Assembly (NCBI RefSeq): GCF_001668575.1
Contig: NZ_LZMD01000012.1
Span: 1 to 64,000, forward strand
Origin: Mycobacterium sp. 1164985.4
GTDB lineage: Bacteria > Actinomycetota > Actinomycetes > Mycobacteriales > Mycobacteriaceae
Direction: 5' to 3'
Length of the DNA: 64,000 nt
In this document: positions 28,119 through 37,689 of the stretch, piece after piece
How positions within the stretch are numbered: position 1 is the first letter of the stretch
How the letters are laid out: every line of letters begins with the position of its first letter
Notes under the pieces: model-generated
The model's database searches: none
What the model saw: only the letters and a program-made list of their open reading frames with translations
Told to the model about the DNA's origin: nothing
Program-made: the position numbers and the translations under genes

Positions 28119-28688
28119 CTAGCGCGCGAGCATGATGTCGAGGAACCGTTCTCGCCGCGCCACTACCTTCGCGCTGGCCCTCGCGCTCGCCTTCGACCCG
28201 GACAAGTGCAGAAAGCCGATACCGGCCGCGAAGGTGGCGTTGGCGCGCAGGTCGGCCTCCTCGGGGTCGAACCCGTCCTCGAGGAACGCCTGCCGGACGG
28301 CCTCGAGAACTCGCCGGTCCGAGGCGCGCACACCCGCGGCGACCTCCTCGTCGGTGCGGGCCCACTCCCGCATCGCCCGTTCCAGCGTCCGGTGCCGGGC
28401 GTCGACCAGCGCGCTCATCATGCGAGAGAGCCGCTCGCGCGGTGGCAGGTCGCTCAGCGCCGCGAAGTGCCGCCGGTCGTCGTCGCGCACCTCGCCCCAT
28501 GCGCTGACCAGCGCCGATCGGTACCCGGCCATGTCGGTGAAATGCCAGTAGAAGCTGCCCTTGGTGGCGCCGACACGCTCACACAGCGCGTCCAGCTTGA
28601 GTGCCTTGATGCCTCGCTCGGCGAGGATCTCGTATCCGGCCTGGATCCAGTCGTCGACAGACAGTCGCGGCGTGCGGGCCGGTGCCAT
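28119..28688 (-). CDS. TetR family transcriptional regulator
   Basis: The 189-residue regulator has an N-terminal helix-turn-helix (LDALCERVGATKGSFYWHF, about 33-51). The start at 28688 (MAPARTPRLS) fits a TAGGCT box ending 7 nt upstream, a leaderless arrangement; an upstream ATG would add eight residues. The protein lies immediately upstream of the flavin monooxygenase gene on the same strand, separated by the terminator-like element B and an operator palindrome. It therefore probably represses the monooxygenase unit while having its own promoter. Confidence 0.87.
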   Translation of the reverse strand: MAPARTPRLSVDDWIQAGYEILAERGIKALKLDALCERVGATKGSFYWHFTDMAGYRSALVSAWGEVRDDDRRHFAALSDLPPRERLSRMMSALVDARHRTLERAMREWARTDEEVAAGVRASDRRVLEAVRQAFLEDGFDPEEADLRANATFAAGIGFLHLSGSKASARASAKVVARRERFLDIMLAR

Positions 28689-29969
<1,281 letters not shown>

Positions 29970-29980
29970 AGCACGTCAAG

Positions 29981-30014
29981 AGTCCCCGGGCGCAACGCGC
30001 GTCCGGGGACTTTT
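29981..30014 (+). terminator. Rho-independent-like terminator after the antigen 85 gene
   Basis: AGTCCCCGG (29981-29989) pairs with CCGGGGACT (30003-30011) around a 13-nt loop and is followed by TTTTG. It begins 11 bp after the stop codon. The next gene starts 15 bp beyond it. Confidence 0.75.
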
Positions 30015-30028
30015 GTCTGTGGTGAACA

Positions 30029-31036
30029 ATGAGCGTCATGAGCGCAGTCAACGCCTTGGTCGCACATCAGGACTCCGGGGGAGAAATCTCTTTGCGGCAC
30101 GAAGTCGTCGACGACACCTTCCTGCCCGACGGTGAGGTCACGATCTCTGTCGAGTACTCGGGGGTCAACTACAAGGATGCCCTGGCGGTGACGCCCAAAG
30201 GCGGTGTGGCCCAGTCGTATCCGCTCATCCCGGGGATCGACGTGGCCGGCACCGTCACGGCGTCGTCGTCATCGGACTTCGTGGTGGGTGACCGGGTCGT
30301 CGCGCACGGCTACGACATCGGCACCGGCAGGCACGGCGGATACGCCGACACCGCCCGTTTCCCGGCCGACTACGTGGTCAAGCTCGGCGGGTTGACGACC
30401 GGCGAAGCCGCCGCGATCGGGACCGCCGGATTCACCGCGGCCATGAGCGTCAACGCGATTCGCGCGCACGGCGTTCGTCCGCAGGACGGGGCGGTGCTGG
30501 TCACCGGTGCGACCGGAGGCGTCGGCAGCATCAGCGTCGACCTGCTGGCAGGGCTCGGATACGAGGTGATCGCTTCGTCGGGCAAGGCCGAGGCCCACGA
30601 CTATCTGATGGGTCTGGGCGCGTATCAGGTGATCGGACGGCTGCCCGAGGAGGGGGAGAAGGTTCGCCCGCTCGGCAAGTCGAAATGGGCGGCGGTCGTC
30701 GACAGCGTCGGCGGCGACACTCTCGCCTATGCGTTGAGCACGTTGAATTACGCTGGTGTCGCGGCTATTTCGGGCCTGGCCCGGTCCGCTGACCTCCCGA
30801 CGACGGTGATGCCGTTCATCCTGCGCGGTGTCACGCTCGCTGGAATCGACTCCGTCCAGCTCGCCATCGGACCGCGCCGCGAGATCTGGAAGCAGCTCGA
30901 AGGCGAGCTCAAGCCCAAGCACCTAGCGGACGTCACGAAGGACGTCACGATATTGGACGCTCCGCACACCCTGCGCACGATCATCGGCGGCGGCGTCACC
31001 GGCCGCACCCGTGTGGTCGTACACGACGGCTTCTGA
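30029..31036 (+). CDS. Zinc-independent MDR oxidoreductase, YhdH/AcuI-like quinone or acryloyl-CoA reductase
   Basis: This 335-residue medium-chain dehydrogenase/reductase has an N-terminal GroES-like domain (VEYSGVNYKDALAVTP, no zinc-ligand cysteines) and a Rossmann domain with VLVTGATGGVGSISVDLLAGLG (about 150-170, broken). The YhdH/AcuI group reduces acryloyl-CoA or quinones with NADPH. By position beside fadE23/fadE24 it could be the counterpart of fadB4 (Rv3141), but I am not certain of orthology. ATGs at 30029 and 30038 are both possible; Shine-Dalgarno support is poor. The leader overlaps the terminator of the preceding gene. Confidence 0.82.
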   Translation: MSVMSAVNALVAHQDSGGEISLRHEVVDDTFLPDGEVTISVEYSGVNYKDALAVTPKGGVAQSYPLIPGIDVAGTVTASSSSDFVVGDRVVAHGYDIGTGRHGGYADTARFPADYVVKLGGLTTGEAAAIGTAGFTAAMSVNAIRAHGVRPQDGAVLVTGATGGVGSISVDLLAGLGYEVIASSGKAEAHDYLMGLGAYQVIGRLPEEGEKVRPLGKSKWAAVVDSVGGDTLAYALSTLNYAGVAAISGLARSADLPTTVMPFILRGVTLAGIDSVQLAIGPRREIWKQLEGELKPKHLADVTKDVTILDAPHTLRTIIGGGVTGRTRVVVHDGF

Positions 31037-31044
31037 TTTCTTCG

Positions 31045-31102
31045 CGAGCAGACGCGAAACTGCCCAAAATCGCTGCGAAATGGGCAGTTTTACGTCTGCT
31101 CG
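31045..31102. terminator. 22-bp inverted repeat between convergent genes, element C
   Basis: Arms 31045-31066 and 31081-31102 pair at 20 of 22 positions (outer block CGAGCAGACG / CGTCTGCTCG, inner block AAACTGCCCA / TGGGCAGTTT) around a 14-nt loop. It fills the gap between the reductase stop (31036) and the fadE23 stop (31119). It is probably a bidirectional terminator. Confidence 0.65.
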
Positions 31103-31118
31103 GCGACGGTGGTAGGAG

Positions 31119-32333
31119 TTATTTCAACTCGGCCGACGACAATCCGAGCAGGCGCCGCGCGACCACGAGCAGCTGAATCTGTTGGGTGCCTTCGAAGATG
31201 TCGAGGATCTTGCTGTCGCGCGCCCACTTCTCCAGCAGCGTGACCTCTGAATAGCCGACGGTGCCCGCGAGTTCGACGGCTTTGAGGGTGATATCACTGG
31301 CCACCCGGCCGGCCTTCGCCTTACCCATCGACGCTTCCTTCGAGTTCGGAATGTCGTTGTCGGCCTGCCACGCCGAGCGCACCGTCAGCAGATACGCCGC
31401 CTCCCAATCGGATTCCATCCGCAAGAACTCCGCGGCCGGTGCACTTTGAGCATGCGACGGCTTGTCGTAGGAGATGTCGACACCGGCGTCGGTGAGCAGC
31501 TTGCGCAGCTCCTCCAGCGCGGCGCGGGCGATGCCGACGGCCATCGCGGCGACGACGGGCCGGGTGTTGTCGAAGGTCTCCATGACCCCGGCAAAACCCT
31601 TCTCCACCTGAATCTCCGGGCTGCCCAGCAGGTTCTCCTTGGGGATCCGGACGTTGTCGAACCGGATGACCGCGGTGTCGGAGGCCTTGATGCCGAGCTT
31701 GTCCTCGAGCCGTTCGACCGTCACACCGGGGTGTTCGCGCGGCACGATGAACGACTTGATCGCGGCGCGGCCCAGCGACTTGTCCAGCGTCGCCCACACC
31801 ACTATGTGGGTTGCCCGCGAGCCCGCGGTGACGAAGATCTTCTCGCCGTTGATCACATACTCGTCGCCGTCGAGCTTCGCCGTCGTCGACACGGCCGCCG
31901 AATCGGAGCCGAAGCCCGGTTCGGTGATCGCCATCGCCGCCCACACATCCTTGCCCAGCCGCTCGAGCTGTTCAGGGGTGGCGACGCTGGAGATCGCGGC
32001 GTTGCCGAGCCCCTGGCGCGGCACCGAAAGCATCAAAGCCACGTCGCCCCAGCTGATCTCCATCACGTTGAGCACGGCCGACATGTTGGCGCCGTTGTGA
32101 TTGACGTCCTTTGGCTCGTCGCCACCGGCGAACGCCTCGGCGCCGGCGAACGCGACGGTCTTGGCGCCCTGAATCCCCTCGAAGAGGGTGGCGAGGGTGT
32201 CGAGCTCCACCGGGTACTCGTGCTCGCGCAGATCCCACTTGCGGGATATGGGGCGCAGCATCTCGGCGGCTCCCTGGTGCGCTTTCTCAATGACCGCCTC
32301 GAGTTTGCGCGGCAGCTCCAGATTGATTGCCAT
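31119..32333 (-). CDS. fadE23: Acyl-CoA dehydrogenase FadE23
   Basis: The 404-residue acyl-CoA dehydrogenase shows AITEPGFGSDSAAVSTTA (FAD/substrate loop), YVINGEKIFVTAGSRATH, and the C-terminal LDIFEGTQQIQLLVVARRLLG, where Glu of FEGT is the expected catalytic base. It directly follows fadE24 (23 bp gap), the same pair as Rv3140/Rv3139, and the two probably form a heteromeric dehydrogenase. In M. tuberculosis fadE24/fadE23 respond to isoniazid. Its physiological acyl-CoA substrate is not known to me. Confidence 0.88.
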   Translation of the reverse strand: MAINLELPRKLEAVIEKAHQGAAEMLRPISRKWDLREHEYPVELDTLATLFEGIQGAKTVAFAGAEAFAGGDEPKDVNHNGANMSAVLNVMEISWGDVALMLSVPRQGLGNAAISSVATPEQLERLGKDVWAAMAITEPGFGSDSAAVSTTAKLDGDEYVINGEKIFVTAGSRATHIVVWATLDKSLGRAAIKSFIVPREHPGVTVERLEDKLGIKASDTAVIRFDNVRIPKENLLGSPEIQVEKGFAGVMETFDNTRPVVAAMAVGIARAALEELRKLLTDAGVDISYDKPSHAQSAPAAEFLRMESDWEAAYLLTVRSAWQADNDIPNSKEASMGKAKAGRVASDITLKAVELAGTVGYSEVTLLEKWARDSKILDIFEGTQQIQLLVVARRLLGLSSAELK

Positions 32334-32356
32334 GGTTCGACTTTCGCTCGTAAGAC

Positions 32357-33760
32357 TCAGATGACTACAACGCCCTCGGCGACGCCGATGGCACGCAGAT
32401 CGCGATACCAGCGCTCAACGGGGTGCTCTTTGGTGTAACCGTGGCCGCCGAGAAGCTGAACACCGTCCAGGCCGATCTGCATTCCCTTGTCGGTTCCCAG
32501 CCGCTTGGCCAACGCGGCTTCGCGGGCGAACGGCAGGCCCTGGTCGGCGCGCGACGCGCCGCGCCAGGTGATCAGGCGCAGGCCGTCGAACTCGATCGCC
32601 ATGTTGGCGCACATGAAAGCGACCGCCTGGCGGTGCGCGATCGGTTCGCCGAAAGCTTGGCGCTCCTTGACATAGGGCACGACGTAGTCGAGCACCGCAT
32701 GCGAGGTTCCGACGGCCAGCGCCGCCCAACCGAGCCGAGACAGCGCGAGCGCCTCGGAGTAGATCCGGTCTGTCTCTACCGCTGGCGCTTCCTCTTCGCC
32801 GAGTCGCGCCGACAGCGGCACGGTGACCCCGTCGAGCGACACCTGACCGATCGCGGCCCCGCGGATGCCCATACCCGGGTCCGGCGTGACGCTGAGCCCC
32901 TTCGACGAGGATTCGACGATGAACAGCGCGGGCTTGCCGGTGAGTTGTGCCGCGACGATGAACAATTCGGCGTTCGCGGCCGCCGGCACCAAGGACTTCA
33001 CGCCGTCGAGGCGGTAACCGCTCGGCGTCCGCACGGCCGTGGTCTTCAATGCGGTCGGATCGAACAGCGGACGCGGTTCGGCGATCGCGACGCAGGACTG
33101 CGGGACGTTCTCGCCCGCGAACTCCTTGAGATAGGTCGCTTGCTGATCGGCGCTGCCCCAGTGCGTGAGCGCCGATGCGACGCCCGCGGGAGCCAGGATC
33201 GGCAGCGCAAGGCCCATGTCGCCGTATGCGAGTGCCTCGGCGACCAGGACATTGGTGACGGCAGCGCGGTGCGCCGCGATGCCCTCGAAATCCTCGGGCA
33301 CGTTGATCGCGGTGATGCCGAGTTCGGACGCCTTGGCCACGAGGTCGACGGGGTAATCGGCGGCCTCGTCGGCCTCCCGCGCCGCCGGCCGGATGACTTC
33401 GTCGGCGAACTCGCCGATCGTCTCGACGATCATCTGCTGTTCGTCGTCGGGGGTGAGGTCGAAGTAGTCCGATCCGCTCTTCTTCAGCCGGGTCGGGCCG
33501 CTCTGATTACCCGAGACGCGCTTGAACTGTCGGTTGGCTGCGCCCGCGACGGAGAAGACCTGCTTGACGCCGTACTTCAACCCGCGGTTGAGCGGGTCGC
33601 GCAGGTGGTAGCGATCCAGGAACTCCTGACCGACCAGGGGGGTGACCAGCGCGAGCCCGAGATCGATCGCGGAGCGCTTGTGTTTCTTCAAGCCGACGGC
33701 GCTTTCCTTGCCGCTTCGCTTGGGCTTGGATCCGTTTTTCGACGGCAGGTTCTTGCTCAT
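32357..33760 (-). CDS. fadE24: Acyl-CoA dehydrogenase FadE24
   Basis: This 467-residue acyl-CoA dehydrogenase is about 60 residues longer than FadE23 because of a basic N-terminal extension (Lys/Arg-rich 1-35 followed by LALVTPLVGQEFLDRYHLRDP). That extension may associate with membranes or with partner proteins; it is also a feature of Rv3139. The dehydrogenase core begins near residue 105 (DDEQQMIVETIGEFADEV). The C-terminus ends unusually early at AEGVVVI. Upstream, two 20-bp near-palindromic repeats cover a TACCTT -10 box, implying repression by a TetR- or MarR-type protein encoded elsewhere or in this window. Confidence 0.88.
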   Translation of the reverse strand: MSKNLPSKNGSKPKRSGKESAVGLKKHKRSAIDLGLALVTPLVGQEFLDRYHLRDPLNRGLKYGVKQVFSVAGAANRQFKRVSGNQSGPTRLKKSGSDYFDLTPDDEQQMIVETIGEFADEVIRPAAREADEAADYPVDLVAKASELGITAINVPEDFEGIAAHRAAVTNVLVAEALAYGDMGLALPILAPAGVASALTHWGSADQQATYLKEFAGENVPQSCVAIAEPRPLFDPTALKTTAVRTPSGYRLDGVKSLVPAAANAELFIVAAQLTGKPALFIVESSSKGLSVTPDPGMGIRGAAIGQVSLDGVTVPLSARLGEEEAPAVETDRIYSEALALSRLGWAALAVGTSHAVLDYVVPYVKERQAFGEPIAHRQAVAFMCANMAIEFDGLRLITWRGASRADQGLPFAREAALAKRLGTDKGMQIGLDGVQLLGGHGYTKEHPVERWYRDLRAIGVAEGVVVI

Positions 33761-33800
33761 TTTGACTGCCTCGCTTTGATTGGGAACGTCCGAACTCGTC

Positions 33801-33846
33801 GAACTGACTCCAGAGTAAGGTATCGGAACTGACTCACAAGTAAGTT
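33801..33846 (-). promoter_or_regulatory. Tandem operator repeats in the fadE24 promoter
   Basis: Two direct copies, 33801-33820 and 33826-33845, share GAACTGACTC and AGTAAG at a 25-bp period. Each is a near-palindrome of the form AACTnACT-N4-AGTAAGnT. On the minus strand the proximal copy supplies TACCTT, a plausible -10 box about 60 nt before the fadE24 ATG. Confidence 0.55.
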
Positions 33847-33856
33847 GTTGTCGAAC

Positions 33857-34654
33857 TCACAGCAGCCGCCGCAGAACCTCATCGTGTAGCAGGCCGTTGG
33901 TCGCGACCGCGCTGCCACCGTGAGGCCCGTCCTCGCCATCGAGGTTGGTGAACCGGCCCCCGGCCTCACGCACCAGGACGTCGAGTGGCGCGAGGTCCCA
34001 CGTTGAGACCTCGGGCTCCATCGCGATGTCGACGGCGCCCTCGGCGACGAGGCAGTAGTTGTAGAAGTCGCCGTAGCCACGTACCCGCCACACGGCGTCG
34101 GTCAGCGCGACGAACCGGTCGCGGATGCCGCGGTCGGCCCAGCCCGAGAGGCTGGAGAATGCCAGGCTCGCCGAGCCGAGGTCGTCGACCTTCGACACGC
34201 TCAGCCGTCGCTGCGATTGTCCGCTCACCCGCGCGAACGCGCCCCGACCGGCCACCGCCCACCACCGTCGTTGCAGCGCGGGCGCGCTCACCACGCCGAG
34301 CACCGGAACCCCGTCGTGCAACAACGCGATCAGCGTCGCCCACACCGGCACCCCGCGGACGAAGTTCTTGGTCCCGTCGATCGGGTCGACAACCCACTGC
34401 CTGCCCACGAATTCCTTCGTCCCGCCGAACTCCTCGCCGAACACCGAATCGTTCGGGCGCTCCCGCTCGAGTCGCAGCCGGATCATCGATTCGACTTCGA
34501 GGTCGGCATCCGTGGCAGGGGTCAGGTCGGGTTTGGTCTCGACGACGAGGTCCACCGCGCCGAAGCGGGCCATCGTCCTGGCGTCCGATTCGTCGGCCAG
34601 GGTAAGCGCCAGTGCCAGATCGTCCGCCCCACTCGCGCTCGCCTCGGAATCCAT
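33857..34654 (-). CDS. hisN: Histidinol-phosphatase, inositol monophosphatase family (Rv3137-like)
   Basis: The 265-residue Mg-dependent phosphatase has GEEFGG (Glu74/Glu75) and DPIDGTKNF (Asp90, Asp93), the classic metal-binding sets of the inositol monophosphatase family, plus the third Asp in [10 protein letters not shown]. Its homologue Rv3137 is annotated as histidinol-phosphatase HisN, the eighth-step enzyme of histidine synthesis that dephosphorylates histidinol phosphate. It precedes fadE24 on the same strand with 96 bp between, and is divergent from the small membrane protein gene with only 23 bp between start codons. Confidence 0.85.
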   Translation of the reverse strand: MDSEASASGADDLALALTLADESDARTMARFGAVDLVVETKPDLTPATDADLEVESMIRLRLERERPNDSVFGEEFGGTKEFVGRQWVVDPIDGTKNFVRGVPVWATLIALLHDGVPVLGVVSAPALQRRWWAVAGRGAFARVSGQSQRRLSVSKVDDLGSASLAFSSLSGWADRGIRDRFVALTDAVWRVRGYGDFYNYCLVAEGAVDIAMEPEVSTWDLAPLDVLVREAGGRFTNLDGEDGPHGGSAVATNGLLHDEVLRRLL

Positions 34655-34665
34655 GCCTGTCGTCC

Positions 34666-34671
34666 TACCAT
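34666..34671 (+). promoter_or_regulatory. Putative -10 box for a leaderless mRNA
   Basis: TACCAT is followed by 6 nt (GTCGGG) and the ATG at 34678. The same short gap also starts hisN on the other strand, so the two promoters are nearly face to face. Confidence 0.5.
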
Positions 34672-34677
34672 GTCGGG

Positions 34678-35049
34678 ATGTGGGAATTCGCGGTGATACT
34701 GCTGCTGGTCGGTGCGCTGGTGCTGCTGGCCCGGCCGATGCTGATGCGCCGCCGCGGCGCCCCCACCGATTGGCCGTCGGGTCAGCTGCTGGTCACCGGT
34801 GTCAGCCCGCGGCCGACTGACGTCACCGGGCCGCAATACGTGACGATCACCGGCGTCATCAACGGCCCCACGGTCAACGAGCACGTCGTGTACCAGCGGC
34901 TCGAGGTGGACGTCGACGACTGGCCGACGATGGGCCAGCTGTTCCCGGTCGTCTACTCGCCGAAGAACCCGGACAACTGGCGCTTCGCGCCGCAGGGCCT
35001 GCCGCCGGACGCCGCGCCGCCGCCTCCGCCGCCGCAGCCGTACACCTGA
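34678..35049 (+). CDS. Membrane-anchored conserved hypothetical protein
   Basis: I do not recognise a named family. The 123-residue protein has one N-terminal hydrophobic helix ([20 protein letters not shown], residues 2-21), followed by a basic stop-transfer RRR. A small beta-rich domain with several Tyr and Val residues ([16 protein letters not shown]) then leads to a Pro-rich C-terminus (APPPPPPQP). Orientation is probably N-out/C-in by the positive-inside rule. It begins with leaderless spacing and ends back to back with fprA: the two stops form TGATCA with no gap. Function unknown. Confidence 0.75.
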   Translation: MWEFAVILLLVGALVLLARPMLMRRRGAPTDWPSGQLLVTGVSPRPTDVTGPQYVTITGVINGPTVNEHVVYQRLEVDVDDWPTMGQLFPVVYSPKNPDNWRFAPQGLPPDAAPPPPPPQPYT

Positions 35050-36414
35050 TCAGCCGTGCCCGATCCGCAACATCTCGGCCACGCTGGTCAGCTTCACCCG
35101 CGGCCGTCCATGCGGTTCGCCCGCTGACCGTTCGTACTCGTCGATCAGCCGCCAGTGGTCGTCGGTGATGACCTTCGGCTGACGCTCGACCAGCCATTCC
35201 GCCAACCGTCTCGAATGGTTCTCGTCGAAGTCGGACAACTGCGCACCGGACAGATCGGCGATCAGCGTGTCGACCGTTTCCTGCGAGTCGCTCTTGTTGC
35301 TGCCGATGACGCCGGTCGGGCCCCGCTTGATCCAGCCGACAACGTATTCGTTGCGGCGGCCCTCGACGCGGCCGCCGGAGTGCGGGATCGTGCCGCTGCG
35401 CTCGTCGAACGGCAGACCGGGCGTCGGCACACCGCGGTAGCCGACGGCGCGCACCACCAGCTGGGCGGGCACCTCCTCGCGTTCACCGGTGTCCTTGGCG
35501 ACGATGCGGCCGTTCTCCTCGACCAGCTCGTTGCGTCCGAGCACGATCGATTCGACGCGGCCGTCGCCCTTGATCTCGATCGGGGAGGTGCGGAACCGGA
35601 AGACGATGCGCCGCTTGGCATTCTTGGGTGTCTGCTCGGCGTAGCCGCGCAACACCCTGATGTTGTTGCGGACGGTCTTGCCCGCCGCTTCGAGGTCGTC
35701 GTCGGTGATGTCGGCGAAGTCGGCGGGATCGATGACGATGTCGACGTCGCCGAGGCCCTCGAGGTGCCCGAGCTCGCGCAGCTCCAAGGTGGTGAACGGC
35801 GCCTGCAAAGGACCGCGCCTGCCGACGACGAGGACCTCCTCGACCCCGCGGTCGTGCAGCGACTTCAACGCGTGGTCGGCGATGTCCGTCGCAGCGAGCA
35901 CATCGGGGTCGGTGACGAGGATCCGCGCGACGTCGAGCGCGACGTTGCCGTTGCCGATCACGACGGCGCGGCCGCTGGAGATGTCCGGCGCGATCTCCTC
36001 GAAATGCGGATGCGCGTTGTACCAGCCGACGAAATCGACTGCGGCGACGCTGCCGGGCAGGTCTTCGCCCGGGATGCCCAGCGCCCTATCCGATTGAGCA
36101 CCGACGGCGTAGATCACCGCGTCGTACTGTTCGGCCAACTCGGCGGGATGCACGTGCTCGCCGACGGCGACGTTGCCGAAGAACCGGAACCGCGGATCGA
36201 GCGCCGTCTTCTCGAACTGGGCGCTGATCGACTTGATCTTCGGATGGTCGGGGGCCACACCCGAGCGCACCAGCCCCCACGGGGTCGGGAGCATCTCGAG
36301 CATGTCGACGCGCACGTCGGCGTCTTCGCGAGAGTCGGCGAACTTGAGCAACGACGCGGCGGCGAAGTAACCCGAGGGCCCTGAGCCGACGATCGCCACG
36401 TGGTAGGGGCGCAT
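35050..36414 (-). CDS. fprA: NADPH-ferredoxin reductase FprA
   Basis: The 454-residue FAD/NADP oxidoreductase is of the adrenodoxin-reductase type. The N-terminal FAD motif is VGSGPSG (9-15), followed by RVDMLEMLPTPWGLVRSGVAPDHP. The NADP motif VIGNGNVALDVARIL lies near 152-166, and ATG (C-terminal GWIKRGPTGVIGSN) is present. It passes electrons from NADPH to ferredoxins that feed cytochromes P450 or Rieske oxygenases, as shown for M. tuberculosis FprA (Rv3106). AAAGG stands 5 nt before the ATG. It could in principle serve the Rieske oxygenase at 52 kb, which has no reductase of its own. Confidence 0.93.
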   Translation of the reverse strand: MRPYHVAIVGSGPSGYFAAASLLKFADSREDADVRVDMLEMLPTPWGLVRSGVAPDHPKIKSISAQFEKTALDPRFRFFGNVAVGEHVHPAELAEQYDAVIYAVGAQSDRALGIPGEDLPGSVAAVDFVGWYNAHPHFEEIAPDISSGRAVVIGNGNVALDVARILVTDPDVLAATDIADHALKSLHDRGVEEVLVVGRRGPLQAPFTTLELRELGHLEGLGDVDIVIDPADFADITDDDLEAAGKTVRNNIRVLRGYAEQTPKNAKRRIVFRFRTSPIEIKGDGRVESIVLGRNELVEENGRIVAKDTGEREEVPAQLVVRAVGYRGVPTPGLPFDERSGTIPHSGGRVEGRRNEYVVGWIKRGPTGVIGSNKSDSQETVDTLIADLSGAQLSDFDENHSRRLAEWLVERQPKVITDDHWRLIDEYERSAGEPHGRPRVKLTSVAEMLRIGHG

Positions 36415-36575
36415 GGATACCTTTTGTCGAGTTTCCTGTCGCTGTCCGGCCTCGCGCAGGGGGCTGTCGCGTCGGGGCCGGCCGGTTACGACTCCGATGC
36501 TAGAACGCTTACCGCATTCGTTGCCGCCAGTCGTGAGAACCGGCCTCGATCGGCACCCGGGTAACCTGAACTCCC
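36415..36575. promoter_or_regulatory. Divergent promoter region fprA / prfB
   Basis: The 161-bp gap holds TAACCT at 36562-36567, which ends 8 nt before the prfB GTG and has no Shine-Dalgarno after it. prfB is thus probably translated from a leaderless or near-leaderless mRNA. fprA has a short leader with AAAGG. No strong -35 is visible for either. Confidence 0.45.
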
Positions 36576-37682
36576 GTGGATCCTGACCGTCAAGCCGACC
36601 TCGCCGCCCTTGACTCCACCCTGACCACGGTGGAGCGGGTGCTTGACGTCGAGGGCCTCCGCGGTCGCATCGAGAAGCTCGAGCACGAGGCCTCCGACCC
36701 GAACCTGTGGGACGACCAGGCGCGCGCCCAGAAGGTCACCAGCGAGCTGTCGCACGCGCAGGGCGAGCTGCGGCGCGTCGAGGAGCTGCGGCAGCGGCTC
36801 GACGACCTGCCGGTGATGTACGAGCTGGCTGCTGAAGAGGGCAGTGCCGACGAACTCGCTGAGGCCGACGCGGAGCTGAGCAAGCTGCGCGAGGATATCG
36901 AGGCGATGGAGGTCCGCACCCTGCTGTCCGGCGAGTACGACGAGCGCGAGGCAGTTGTCACCATCCGTTCAGGCGCCGGCGGGGTGGACGCCGCGGACTG
37001 GGCCGAGATGTTGATGCGCATGTACATCCGCTGGGCCGAACAGCACGACTACCCCGTCGAGGTTTTCGACATCTCCTACGCCGAAGAGGCGGGCATCAAG
37101 AGCGCGACCTTCGCCGTGCACGCGCCGTTCGCCTACGGCACGTTGTCGGTCGAGCAGGGCACCCACCGCCTGGTGCGCATCAGCCCCTTCGACAACCAGA
37201 GCCGAAGGCAGACGTCGTTCGCCGATGTCGAGGTGCTGCCGGTGGTCGAGACCACCGACCACATCGACATCCCGGAAAGCGATGTGCGCGTTGATGTCTA
37301 CCGCTCCAGCGGGCCGGGTGGCCAGTCGGTGAACACGACGGACTCAGCGGTCCGCCTTACCCACATCCCGACGGGCATCGTGGTGACGTGTCAGAACGAG
37401 AAGTCGCAGCTGCAGAACAAGGTTTCGGCGATGCGGGTTCTGCAGGCAAAACTGTTGGAGCGCAAGCGCTTGGAAGAGCGCGCGGAGATGGACGCCCTCA
37501 AGGGCGACGGCGGCAGCTCGTGGGGCAACCAAATGCGGTCCTACGTGTTGCACCCCTACCAGATGGTCAAGGACCTGCGCACCGAGTTCGAGGTCGGCAA
37601 CCCGGCCGCGGTGCTGGACGGGGACATCGACGGGTTCCTGGAAGCCGGGATCCGTTGGCGCAAGAGCCAATCAGACGATTAG
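36576..37682 (+). CDS. prfB: Peptide chain release factor 2
   Basis: This 368-residue RF2 terminates translation at UGA and UAA codons. The codon-reading tripeptide SPF is at 203-205 (RISPFDNQ) and the peptidyl-hydrolysis GGQ at 248-250 ([15 protein letters not shown]). The frame is continuous; the programmed +1 frameshift that controls prfB in many bacteria is absent, as in other actinobacteria. The GTG start gives [10 protein letters not shown]. It heads a + strand series leading through mscS-like, ftsE, ftsX and smpB to ssrA, so termination and ribosome rescue functions are clustered. Confidence 0.97.
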   Translation: MDPDRQADLAALDSTLTTVERVLDVEGLRGRIEKLEHEASDPNLWDDQARAQKVTSELSHAQGELRRVEELRQRLDDLPVMYELAAEEGSADELAEADAELSKLREDIEAMEVRTLLSGEYDEREAVVTIRSGAGGVDAADWAEMLMRMYIRWAEQHDYPVEVFDISYAEEAGIKSATFAVHAPFAYGTLSVEQGTHRLVRISPFDNQSRRQTSFADVEVLPVVETTDHIDIPESDVRVDVYRSSGPGGQSVNTTDSAVRLTHIPTGIVVTCQNEKSQLQNKVSAMRVLQAKLLERKRLEERAEMDALKGDGGSSWGNQMRSYVLHPYQMVKDLRTEFEVGNPAAVLDGDIDGFLEAGIRWRKSQSDD

Positions 37683-37689
37683 CACCGAG

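Noticed and set aside
32423..33832. 469-codon plus-strand frame opposite fadE24
   Set aside because: Shadow of a firmly identified acyl-CoA dehydrogenase; no recognisable domain.
36576..36680. Programmed +1 frameshift in prfB
   Set aside because: The reading frame is continuous from the GTG and no in-frame UGA with a CUU slippery site is present near codon 25.
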